From: Brachycybe producta
Taxonomy: Eukaryota; Arthropoda; Diplopoda; Playtdesmida; Andrognathidae
DNA: 64,000 nucleotides
Direction: 5' to 3'
Assembly (NCBI GenBank): GCA_036925085.1
Contig: JAUPFP010000021.1
Coordinates: 3,002,027 to 3,066,026 of the forward strand
A model generated the notes under the pieces. It made no database searches, was not told the DNA's origin, and worked only from the letters and a program-made list of their open reading frames with translations. Made by a program: the position numbers and the translations under genes. Shown here piece by piece: positions 47,433 through 57,129 of the stretch (the stretch's first letter is position 1; every line of letters begins with the position of its first letter).

Positions 47433-47766
47433 AAAGATAAACAAAAATGGGGGAGGGGGGGGGTTTCTTGATTGAACTCAAATCGATAATCTTGAATGCT
47501 GATCTTATTGATTTTGCTGAGAAGTAAACAGACAAATAATAATCCTAACATAAGTGACATTAATGTGATCTTCATATTAAACCCTCTCCTCCTCCTCCTC
47601 CTCCTCCTTTCACCTATTCCTCATCAGATATGCATAATGACGTCATTGCAGTCATTTGATGACCTTTGTACTTTTCTTTCTTTTTTTGATCAAGATGTTA
47701 CTTCTTTGTTTTTTTTGATCGATTTGATCTTTAATGCTCTGGTCAACTACATCCTGCATATGTGTG

Positions 47767-47974
47767 ACAGGCAGTTAGAAATCGGGGAGAACTTCAGTTG
47801 GCTCCGCCCTTTTTTATGACGAACGGCAACTTCTAATTGGTTGGTTATGTAGTCTGACGTCACATGCTCCGCCATTTTCAACGTCGAACCACACAACAAA
47901 CCAAATTAGAAGTTGCCGGTCATCGTAACAAGGGCGGAGCCAACTGAAGTTCTCCCCGATTTCTAACTGCCTGT
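47767..47974 (+). mobile_element. Foldback MITE family B, copy 1
   Basis: 208 bp, termini ACAGGCAGTTAGAAATCGGG and the inverse. Arms contain GGCTCCGCCC and CTAATTGG; the centre has TGACGTCA. Flanks GCATATGTG(TG) and GCATATATG are a decayed duplication. Confidence 0.85.
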
Positions 47975-48127
47975 GCATATATGTCATTGAAAAAGTCACA
48001 GAAAAGGTAGAGTAACGTGATGAGACGCGAGTGTGTATTGTTGAGGTGAATAATTTCAAGGCCATTTGACGTGACTTTTCTAATCAGTTTAGCATAAATC
48101 GTGAGCCATAAACAACGTAGACTTGAC

Positions 48128-48347
48128 ACTAGCGTTTGCCCATTAGAATTTTCATAGCGCATGCGCATTACCATCTTATTTTATATAGGAAACCTAACCA
48201 AACCTATAGTGAACGTCTCATCGGCAGTTTCCATTGGTGATCAATAGATGGCGCGGCTAACGCAAATCTGCAATCACTTTCCTGTACATAAAACGTTAAG
48301 ATGGTAATGCGCATGCGCTCTGCTAATTCTAATGGACACACGCTAGT
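48128..48347 (+). mobile_element. Foldback MITE family C, copy 1
   Basis: 220 bp, termini ACTAGCG...CGCTAGT. Arms contain GCGCATGCGC next to CCATCTT and their inverses. The middle reads TTGGTGATCAATAGATGGCG. Flanks GACTTGAC and GACTTGAG match at 7 of 8 bases. Confidence 0.8.
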
Positions 48348-48601
48348 GACTTGAGTGCTGCATTATATTTATAAGGGTATCTACATACTATCTTGCCATA
48401 ACAGGGGGTCCGTTCAAAGTTTTCTATGGAAAACCATGATCTGAATGCGCGGTCGCCAGTGTGAACAATTTTGATTTTTTAAATGCATTGGATTATAATT
48501 GAAAATCTCTATCCCGATATTTGACCACAGTCGACCGACCGGACCCCTGTTTGACTGTTAAAAGTGTGAATCGACCCAAAATTTGCTGAGATGAGGTTTT
48601 A

Positions 48602-48806
48602 ACAGGCGTTTAGAAATCGGGAAGAACTTCAGTTGGCTCCGCCCTTGTTATGACGAACGCAACTTATAATTGGTTGGTTATGTAGTCTGACGCCACATGT
48701 TCCGCCCTTTTCAACGTTGAACCACACAACAAACCGATTAGAAGTTGCCGGTCGTCATAAAAAGGGCGGAGCCAACTGAAGTTCTTACCGATTTCTAAAT
48801 GCCTGT
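48602..48806 (+). mobile_element. Foldback MITE family B, copy 2
   Basis: 205 bp with ACAGGC...GCCTGT ends and a perfect 9-bp target duplication GAGGTTTTA (48593-48601 and 48807-48815). The central CRE-like site has one change (TGACGCCA). Confidence 0.9.
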
Positions 48807-48816
48807 GAGGTTTTAT

Positions 48817-49526
48817 GCCGGCCCTAGACGTAACGTTTAACTGCACATGTCTACTGCTCAGGTTCAAGACTTGTGCAAGTTATCCCCTAGACGATACAAG
48901 CATGTCGCTGCAAGTTTAGCTCAGTTGCGTGACTTGTTAGGAACACAAAGCAACGAAACTGACTGAAGATTGCCCAAAGTTTCCATACTTGCTTCTGTGT
49001 TCAGCTGAACTTGCACTGTACGTGCAGCCGGACTTGTGCGGAAAAAAATAGAACCATCCCGTACTGCACAGGTACACGCTCAAATATACTTTGCAATACT
49101 TATTTGCTATTATATATATAAAATCCCAGGTCTGTGTGTTTGTGTGTGTGTGTGGAGTAACAAAAACCATTGAAGCACGTCGGAATTTATATAAATTTGA
49201 ATAAATGAACCGTTTTTTTTTTTTCTCAAGGTCAACTATATGTTGAACTCTTCCTTTGGAAAGTGTAGAAGGGGGGAGAGAGAGAAAAGTGGGAGGGGTG
49301 AGGGAAAGTGTAGGGGGAGAGAGAAACGTGGAGGGGGAAAAGTGGAAGGGGGGAAACTGAAATTGAAATGAAAGGAGTAAAAAAAGGAGAAAACGACGTG
49401 CATGCGCAAAATTGCCTGTGAATTTTGCTCCCATCATTTATGACGGGTTACCCCACTAGTACTTTAATATACTTGTAAGGATATACCTGTCTACAGGCGC
49501 AGTTAAACGTTACGTCCGAGGCCGGC
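48817..49526 (+). mobile_element. ~710-bp element with GCCGGCC terminal inverted repeats
   Basis: Left end GCCGGCCCTAGACGTAACGT followed by TTAACTGC; right end is the inverse with two differences. The interior includes a GT microsatellite (49132-49154) and a GA/GGGGAG-rich tract (49267-49350). The minus-strand ORF across it (48937-49437) is repeat translation, not a gene. Confidence 0.65.
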
Positions 49527-49529
49527 TTT

Positions 49530-49680
49530 AGGATCGTATTCTTAATTATTATCGCTAAGTCAAAACTAATGCTAAATTGATTGAACTTTTGATATGAAGT
49601 TTCATGCAAAAGTTGATGAGTTTAGCACTAGCTTGAACTTGAAAGCCTTGAAGCCATTAAGATTGCCAACCCTAAATGCT
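49530..49680 (+). repeat. Foldback repeat family H, copy 1
   Basis: Arms around CGCTAAGTCAAAACTAATGC and TTAGCACTAGCTTGAACTTG, with a loop containing GAAGTTTCATGC. A relative lies at 56940-57125. Confidence 0.5.
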
Positions 49681-50301
49681 CTGGTCAAGTCTATGTGGCT
49701 TACAGGTTAAATAAAACCTTTTGCTAGACTGATAAGTGGAGCAAAAATGACGTCAAGTGGCCTTGAATTCAGAGACGTCCTCGCTGATCACAAAAATGTC
49801 ACACTCTCATGACGTCACTTCTTTGAAGGTCGGAAGAGCCGATTTTTCATGATGAAACTGAGAAAAATATTTTTAAAAAAAAATCGCACCAAGGACATAA
49901 ATTGAAAAGTAAAAACATAGTTGAAAATGACACAATTTTGCGAGTTTCAAAATTAGTAGAATAATAATAGCCGCACAAAAATTATATACGTTTATTGTGG
50001 TGCAAAAATGACAATAAAACCAAATGAATTATTTTTGAAAACAAAATATTACGTTCACATTTAAGGTGATTTTAAAGTGAACTTTGAACTCTTTGTTTAT
50101 TCTGTATTTCAGGAGCTAAATTAAAAGAAATTTCTGGAAACTAGAAAAGTAGTAGCTGAGTCACTTTCAGGTGATCTTTTTATGTTGAAATCTTTCAAAT
50201 TAAACTTTTTATAGACAGAAACTGAAAGAATACCATCGATATTTTTTTATTTATGTCTATAAAAAAAAATCTTATTTTGAAAGATACGCCAACATGAAAA
50301 T

Positions 50302-50504
50302 GCAGGTAGTTAGAAATCGATCAGAACTTCAGTTGGCTCCGCCCTTGTTATAACGACCAGCAACTTCTAATTGGCTGGTTATGTAGTCTGACGTCACATG
50401 TTCCGCCCTTTTCTACGTCAGACTTCATAACCAGCCAATTAGAAGTTGCCAGTCATAACAAGGGCGAAGCCAACTGAAGTTCTGACCGATTTCTAACTGC
50501 CTGT
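50302..50504 (+). mobile_element. Foldback MITE family B, copy 3 (nested)
   Basis: 203 bp with perfect 9-bp duplication CATGAAAAT (50293-50301 and 50505-50513) made from family-A sequence. Carries TGACGTCA at its centre and GC-box arms. Confidence 0.92.
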
Positions 50505-50526
50505 CATGAAAATACGTCCACCATGG

Positions 50527-50745
50527 ACTAGCATTAGCCCATTAGTATTAGCATAGCGCATGCGCATTGCCATCTTATCGTTTTATATAGGAAAGTGTGG
50601 CAAGTGAAAACTACGTCTCATCGGCAGTTTCCATTGGTGATCAATAGATGGCGCTGCTAACGCAAATCTGCAATCACTTTCCTATATAAAACGATAAGAT
50701 GGCAATGCGCATGCGCTATGCTAATACGATTGTGCTAATGCTAGT
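50527..50745 (+). mobile_element. Foldback MITE family C, copy 2 (nested)
   Basis: 219 bp with ACTAGCATTAGC...GCTAATGCTAGT ends and perfect 9-bp duplication CCACCATGG (50518-50526 and 50746-50754). Both arms hold GCGCATGCGC beside AAGATGGC. Confidence 0.92.
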
Positions 50746-51539
50746 CCACCATGGTCCTGCCTTTTTTTTTAGATTCAAAAACATTTTCTCTTAATTTTGC
50801 TTTTGAAAGACAGAATAATTAGAATTTATAAACCCATCTTAAAAAGAGTGGGGCTTTTCGGCATTTTTATTGGGGGGGGGGGGGGAAGTTTTTTTCAGGG
50901 CTGAGCAAATAATTGTTTCTGGGCCCGGTTTTTTTTTTTCCTTCTCTTAGTCTAAGGGTGTAGTTGACCAGAGCAAATAAGACTGAGCCAACAAAAATCA
51001 TCGTTCCGTGTCATTTATTTATTCATGAATAACTTAGATATGAAAATGTGTGTTGGTTTTTTTTTTTGGCAATTTTAAATTTAACTTAATCTTAAAAGAA
51101 GCCACAACAATTTTGTCCACCTGTTTTCTTCTTCATTTTCTTTCTTCCATTTGAATTTTAAAGTATTTAACCTAAGTAACCTTGTACACACATGAGTTAA
51201 GTGAATTCAAATTAAATGTGTTTAGGTGAATTATACGGAATCCAGTTAAGGACATGAACATCAAAATAAAAATTCACTTTAATTAAATATTTTTTTAATT
51301 GAAATACTAAATCAATAGTTTATTTAATTATATTTAAGTATTAACTCAATATTTTTAGATTAATTAACTGAATTAAATTGAATTCGACATATTGTTTGTT
51401 TGTCCTTCACAGGGCTCTGTAGAACACGTTTATTGCATTTAAATGCATTTAAATAATCAGGTGTGTGTACTAGGTATAATAAGGTAACCAGAAATATAGC
51501 ATTTTTAATTAAAGAACCAGGTCTGAACAAGAATAGTTT

Positions 51540-52318
51540 ATAATGCCCCGATCCACATCAAGCTGATAAAACAGAAACGCAGTGTTTCAAGACAAATTTG
51601 GCGACAATTTTAAAACATTTCTGCGACTTTTTGTGTGTTTTGTTTTGTCTGTAATTTCACAGACTATTCCATGTCTCACGCTCAAGTCGGTAAACATGAA
51701 AAGGTATTCGTGTTGTCTCGATAATACGCAACATTTTGTCAACTCGTGTCTTGTCTGCTCAGTGTGGACAGTTAGTATTAAAACAACAGAACAGAGGACA
51801 GCTATAGAAACAAAAACATAAAACCCAATTTCTGTTTGTGTTGTGTGCCCACATCAAGCGGACAAAAGTGCAACATGAGTTTCAAGACAATAACCCCAGA
51901 AAAAAACAGAATTTTTAAAACAAAACAAAACTGAAACAACTGTAAGCAGTATTCAAGTCAAGACCACACAACAAATTTGTGAGAAAACACAAACAAATTG
52001 AGTTTTGTGTTTTTGTTTCGGTAGCTGTCCTACTAAAAAAAAAAAAACTTCTGTTCTGTTGTTTTAAAACTAACTGTCCACACTGAACAGACAAGAGTTT
52101 CCAAAATGTTGCGTATTACCGAGACAAAACAAGAAAAAAAAACCCTTTCGTTGTTTACCGACTTGCGGCGCGGGACAATGGAATAGTTTGGAAAATTGCA
52201 GACAAAACAAAACACAAAAGTCGTAGAAATGTTTTAGAATTGTCGCCAAAATTTGTCTTTAAACGTTGAGTTTGTGTTTTGACAGTTTTGTCAGCTGGAT
52301 GTGAATCAGGCATTAGAT
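51540..52318 (+). repeat. ~780-bp foldback element with ~290-bp arms
   Basis: Outer ends TAATGCCCCGATCCACATCA and its near-inverse TGGATGTGAATCAGGCATTA. Long arms share AAATTTGGCGACAATT, TAATACGCAACATTTTG and AGTGTGGACAGTTAGT in opposite orientation. The central ~200 bp is a poorly paired loop with another CCCACATCAAGC. No protein is supported in the internal ORFs. Confidence 0.75.
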
Positions 52319-52839
52319 GATGCTGGTTCGATATTTAGCCTCTAACAAGGTTCTTTGCCTTACTAATGAGTTGAATAAAAACATTTCTTCTGTTCAAGCA
52401 AATGAGACGCGTCATAACTTATGTCTTTCACGGTTTTTCATTCTTGAAATTCTCTTTAAAAGAATCTTTTCTTCATGACATTCCTTGAAAGTATAAACGT
52501 TAAAAAAAAATTTCATCTTAAAATATGCTTATTTTTTACGTCTTATTTTTGTGGGTTTTTTTTTCTTGATTGTTTTGAAACCACATTTCCTTTTCTCCTT
52601 TGGCGTTCGTTCATCAAATAAAAGAAACCGCTTTTCGTTGAAAAGAATTCTTGACATTTTTTGGCAAAGATTTCTTTAAAAAATAATTCCCTTTTTGAAG
52701 TTGGTAAGAAAGATTCACGAAATTCACTTAACAAACAGTCTTAACGTTGACACAACTCTCGAATGTCGTCAATTTCATTTTGCGTTTTTTTAAGCAAAAA
52801 TGTTTTCAGAAACTCGAAAAAGTATCTAAATTAATTTTT

Positions 52840-53590
52840 TTTTCTTTCAATTCTTTGTCATTTTTCGTTTCAGAAGAAGCTTCACTAAAAAGAATTTTGA
52901 AAGTGTCTTAGAAACTAGAATGGTAGCCGAATCACTTAATATTATTTTCATGTTAACTTTCAAAATAAACTTTTTATAGACGAAAATTTAAAAAATATCG
53001 TTTGTTTAAAGTTGGGTCATTTTGAAACGGGTCAGACTAAAACACGGAAACTTATGGAAACGGACAGAAACGCGCGGAAAAATCAATATTAAGCTACTAT
53101 ACGCGTTACAAGACACAGAAAATACATGCAGACACATGGGAAAGCACGTAGAAACGCGCGAAAAAGCGCAAAACACTCTTACAAACGCGCGGAAAAGCAC
53201 AAAACACTCTTACAAACACACGGAAAAGTTCGGAAAACGCTTACAAACACATGGAAACGCGCGGAACACACTTACAAACACGGAAAACACAAACACTTTC
53301 CCGTGTGTTTATAAGTGTTTTCCGCGCTCTTCCGTGTGTTTGTGATTTCCGTACTTTTCCGTGTGTTTATAAGTGTTTTCCGCGCTCTTCCGTGTGTCTA
53401 CACGTATTTTCCATGCCTAATATTTATTTTTCCGCGCGTTTCTGTCGGTTTCCGTGTTTTAGTCTCACCCTTTTGAAACTAACAAAAAAAAAAAATTCAA
53501 AAATACCAACCATATAATATGTCACTTAAATGATTGAGCTGCTCTTCTAGTTTCTAAAACACTTAAAGGTTTTTCTTAATTTTGCTCCTA
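52840..53590 (+). repeat. Family-A element split by element D
   Basis: Left arm GTCTTAGAAACTAGAATGG at 52905. The element is interrupted at TTTTGAAAC (53028), resumes at 53471 and ends with CTCTTCTAGTTTCTAAAACAC and TTCTTAATTTTGCTCC. Confidence 0.8.
53029..53470 (+). mobile_element. 442-bp foldback element D with 9-bp duplication
   Basis: Termini GGGTCAGACTAAAACACGG and the inverse ending AGTCTCACCC, with one mismatch in 23. Perfect target duplication TTTTGAAAC (53020-53028 and 53471-53479). The interior is tandem blocks of CGCGGAAAAG-CACAAAACAC type with TTACAAACAC, inverted in the right half. Open frames through it are repeat translations. Confidence 0.9.
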
Positions 53591-53760
53591 GAAACTAGAA
53601 CAGTGCCTCATCAACCACTTAAGGGTATTTTCATGGTTTTTGATATCTTTCAAAATAAACTTTTTATGGTCATTTTGAAAACGGTCCAACGTTAAACAAG
53701 CAATATTTTTAAAAATAAAGTTCATTTTGAAAGATAATATCAGCATGAAAATATCCTTTA

Positions 53761-53851
53761 GGCCCTGTTTCCACTGGGGTGAAAATTTGTACTTTTTCGA
53801 AAAATAGTTCAAAAAGTTCAAATTTTTTTTTTTCTCAGTGGAAACAAGGCG
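53761..53851 (+). mobile_element. 91-bp MITE, PIF/Harbinger-like
   Basis: Ends GGCCCTGTTTCCACTG and, inverted, CAGTGGAAACAAGGCG. Flanked by TTA on both sides, the 3-bp duplication of PIF/Harbinger elements. The interior is a T/A-rich hairpin. Confidence 0.65.
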
Positions 53852-53867
53852 TTAAGCTATTCATTTA

Positions 53868-54075
53868 ACAGGCATTTAGAAATCGGGGAGAACTTCAGCT
53901 GGCTCCGCCTTTGTTATGACGACCGGCAACTTCTAATTGGTTGGTTATGTAGTCTGACGTCACATGCTCTCCGCCCTTTTCAACGTCGAACCGCACAACA
54001 AACCAATTAGAAGTTGCCTGTCGTCATAACAACTGCGGAGCCAACTAAAGTTCTTTCCGATTTCTAACTGCCTGT
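53868..54075 (+). mobile_element. Foldback MITE family B, copy 4 (nested)
   Basis: 208 bp with perfect 9-bp duplication ATTCATTTA (53859-53867 and 54076-54084). Central TGACGTCA is intact; one right-arm GC box is changed (AACTGCGGAGCC). Confidence 0.92.
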
Positions 54076-54624
54076 ATTCATTTACCATTCTAGTTTCTCT
54101 TCATTTTGTACATCTGAAAGACAGAGATTAATCAGTGAGTGTTCGAGAGGCGCGTTTATACTTTAAAACTACGTTTAAGTTGGACTAACTTGAGTTTTAT
54201 TCCATTCTTCTCTTTCATTAGTTTTGATTTTAATTAGAAATGACACTGGAATTTCAGGTGTTTTGAGTTTCTCAAAGAAAAAAGAAAAAACCTTTTCGTG
54301 TTTTTGTCTTGTTTTTTTTCTCCTGCTGTTTTGTTATTACAAAGGCCTAATGGCAACTTTAAATTTTAATGTTTTCGTGTTTTTGTTGTTTGTCGTCTTC
54401 TGTTAAGTTTGATTTATTAATGAGATGGTCGTTTTGTGTTTTTTTTCTTCTTTCGCTTTTGTTCTTTTAGGTTTGATTGGTGTCCACCAACAAGAAGAAC
54501 AACAACAAACGAACTGTTCTGTACTCGAATCGCTCTCTCGAAATTAGAGAGTTATCATTTGAGACGCATAGTTATCGTTCTAGTTTAGAGAAAGTCCATT
54601 TTTTGCAAGTTCAAGTTGTTCGAA

Positions 54625-56751
54625 ATGCCGATCGTAGCTGGTGAATATCCATTTGTGACTTGATTTTCGAACGTCTGACTTTCAGTTAAGCAAAATTAAG
54701 CGAAACTAGAAAGTGTTTTAGAAACTAGAACGCGGGAACTCAATCACTTAAAGAGTATTTTCATGTTGATATCTTTCAAAATGAACTTTTTATGGACAAA
54801 AATAGAAATAGTCTTGCTTCAAATTGACCATAAAAAGTTTTATTTTAAAAGATATCAACATGAAAACTACCCGTAAGTGATTGAGTTACACTTCTAGTTT
54901 CTAAAACACATTAAAGTTTCTCTTAATTTTACTCCTGAAATATGGAATAATTAAAGTTCGAGAGAAAGCCATCGTAAACGATGAAATCCTTTTTTATAAA
55001 TTTAACTTTTCAGACACTCGCCAGGCGCTCCAACTGTTGGAGCGAATTCAGCGCATGTTACGTGAAGCGGACGAGCTTCGTTCCGGTAGTCGTATCAGCG
55101 AAGATTTGAGCCTTTTAATCGGTGTACTTGAGAGTCCAGTGTTTCGAGGCGTCCTCACCATTCAAGACTCACTGAAAGACCTCAAAGATCAGATTCACAA
55201 ACATCCGTCCATCTTACCAGTGGATTTTGATATCAGCGCCACCGGTGAACTCGTTCTGAACGTTCCACCTGCAACTCCGTCACCCACTCCTCCTATTCAT
55301 CATCACGTGGCAGATCCTTACGACTCCGGTTATGGTTACGAGGACAAGATCGCGAACAATCTGTCGTCCGCAGCGGCGAACCGACCTCCTTCTAAGTTGG
55401 GATTGGACTCGTCGGATACGAAACTCTCAAAGACCGAGGTTTGAACAATGTGTTAATATAAACTATTTCATTTGATTAACGAATTATTACAGAGGAACTT
55501 TCACTTGTGATGTTTTTATCTGCGTTTTAGGAGAAATGTTAAGAAGAACTTGAAAAAGTGTTTTAGAAACTAGAAGTGTAACTCAATCACTTACGGGTAG
55601 TTTCATGTTGATATATTTCAAAATAAATTTTATGTGAACGGCTAAATTGGTTCATAAAAAGTTTATTTTAAAAGATATTGACATGAAAATCTTCGTAACT
55701 GATTTATTTGCTCTTCTAGTATCGAAAGAAGCTTCCAGTTTCTTCCGAAGCTGTTTTAAAATGCAAACGCTTCTCAAAATCTTGTTATTCTGTCTTTTAA
55801 AAGTAAAGTTAAGAAAATATTGAAAGTTTTTTTTAGAAACTAGAAGGGTAGCTCAAGCCTCGATCACTTAAAAGGATATTTTCATGTTGATGTCTTTCAA
55901 AATAAGCTTTTTTTTTATGTCAGTTTGAAAATGGCCCAACTTTTAAGCAGGTAATATTTTTTTAATTTTTCCCGATAAAAAGTTGATTTTGAAAAAATAT
56001 CAACATGAAAATAATATGAAGGGATTCAGCTACCCTTCTAGTTTCTAAAAGATTTTGCTCCAAAAAGTGAAAATAACCATAGTTTAAAGGGAAACATTTA
56101 ATTTTTTTTAAAGAAGAAATTGAAAGTATTTTAGAAACTAGAAGATTCGTTATAGAATCACTTAAAGTGTGGTTTTTTTTTTCTCGTCATTTTGATATCT
56201 TTCAAAATAAAACATTTTATTGTCGTTGAAAATGATTAAATTTCAAGTTTCTGGACATTTAGACGATTTTTCTGAACTTGAAGTGAAAAAAGACCAAAAT
56301 ATGTTTGCAAATTTACCATAAAAAGTTTATTTTTTAAAGATATCAACATAAAAATCAGCTTTTAAGTTACTCTTCTAGTTTCTAAAACCATTTGAATTTC
56401 TTCACTGAATGTTGCTTACGAGAGTTCTATTCTAATGTTTCTGTGTTCATTTACATATTTGATTTGCATTGGTTTAAAGGTGGAAAGCGAAGAGACGATG
56501 GTCGAAACGGAAGACGTCGTAACCGAGGATCTCGTGGGCTACACTCAGTCTTCCATTGCCACTTACGGTTACACACTGGAATTACAGAAAGCAGTTGAAC
56601 AAGCGGCTCAAGGACGAGAGGTGATTCAGATCCAATTGTATAAACCGGACGGAAGTAGCCTCGGATTCAGTGTTGTCGGACTCAAGAGTGAACAGAGAGG
56701 AGAGTTGGGAATCTTTATACAGGAGATACAACCTAACGGAGTTACTGCAAG
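54625..56751 (+). CDS. Patj: PATJ/MPDZ-type multi-PDZ scaffold, 5' exons (partial)
   Basis: Scaffold of the Crumbs-PALS1 apical polarity complex. Three exons fit in phase: a tentative first one (54625-54640, MPIVA), 55014-55438 and 56480-56751. Exon 2 encodes an L27 domain (LERIQRMLREADELR, LLIGVLESPVFRGVL, IQDSLKDLKDQI) followed by HPSILPVDFDI..GELVLNV, a block also seen in fly Patj. A proline/serine-rich linker follows. Exon 3 starts the first PDZ domain: VIQIQLYKPDGSSLGFSVVG with ligand-binding LGFS, then RGELGIFIQEIQPNG. This is the vertebrate MPDZ/PATJ PDZ1 pattern. It stops mid-domain in phase 2, before the expected DGRL segment. No continuing exon is found to 64000, so the next intron exceeds 7 kb. 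PATJ and MPDZ cannot be told apart here. Confidence 0.85.
54655..54970 (+). repeat. Family-A element, PATJ intron 1
   Basis: Arms GTTTTAGAAACTAGAACGC and CACTTCTAGTTTCTAAAACAC. It fills most of the short intron between the tentative first exon and the L27 exon. Confidence 0.75.
55505..56420 (+). repeat. Three family-A elements in tandem, PATJ intron 2
   Basis: Copies at about 55505-55765, 55770-56090 and 56095-56420, all in the same orientation. Their left arms are GTTTTAGAAACTAGAAGTG, TTTTTAGAAACTAGAAGGG and ATTTTAGAAACTAGAAGA. The last ends about 60 bp before the PDZ exon. Confidence 0.8.
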
Positions 56752-56939
56752 GTAGGTCGTCATTTTTACAGTTTCTTGCTGTCCGTCCTTTCGAATACAT
56801 TTGTTTGTCAAATCGCGTAACCGTTTTTTTTTTCGTGATTTCTTTACTGATGACTGTGATTCATATATTAATTAAAGCAACCAGAAAAGTGCATATTATA
56901 GTTGAAGAATTTGCATAGAGGCTAGAATTATAGTCATAT

Positions 56940-57125
56940 CAAGAATTTTAGCCTCTAACCTCTGAATTTTAGGGTCAATTTCTTAATGATTGCTAAGTCA
57001 AAGCTTGTGCTAATCACACGAACATTTGATTTAGAAGTTTCGTCTAATTGTTGACGAGTTTAGCACTAGCTTTGACTTAAAAATCATTAAGAATATGATC
57101 TGTTTTAGTCTCTAACCAGGTTCTT
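56940..57125 (+). repeat. Foldback repeat family H, copy 2
   Basis: GCTAAGTCAAAGCTTGTGCT pairs with TTAGCACTAGCTTTGACTTA. Outer pair AGCCTCTAACC near 56952 and TCTCTAACCAGG near 57110 are direct rather than inverted. Confidence 0.5.
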
Positions 57126-57129
57126 TGAC

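Larger units (their letters stand above)
50060..50850 (+). repeat. Family-A element split by B and C insertions
   Basis: The left half (50060-50301) ends at AACATGAAAAT; after the 9-bp duplication it continues for about 14 bp, then is split again. It resumes at 50755 with TAGATTCAAAAACATTTTCTC and ends AACCCATCTTAA. It is therefore older than both inserted elements. Confidence 0.8.
53580..54180 (+). repeat. Family-A element carrying two nested elements
   Basis: Left arm CTAGAAACTAGAACAGTGCC. The right arm is interrupted at 53761 by a 91-bp element and at 53868 by a family-B copy. It resumes at 54085 with CCATTCTAGTTTCTC and ends GCGTTTATACTTTAAAACTA. Confidence 0.8.

Noticed and set aside
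48937-49437. 166-codon minus-strand ORF
   Set aside because: Lies wholly within the GCCGGCC-ended repeat and its GA-rich tract; proline/phenylalanine/serine repeats only.
51582-51821. 79-codon ORF, similar to the minus-strand ORF at 52033-52215
   Set aside because: Both are the two arms of the 780-bp foldback read in opposite directions; the shared peptide reflects the inverted repeat.
53022-53517. ORFs with repeated His/Thr/Lys blocks
   Set aside because: They follow the tandem units of element D, open in several frames at once.
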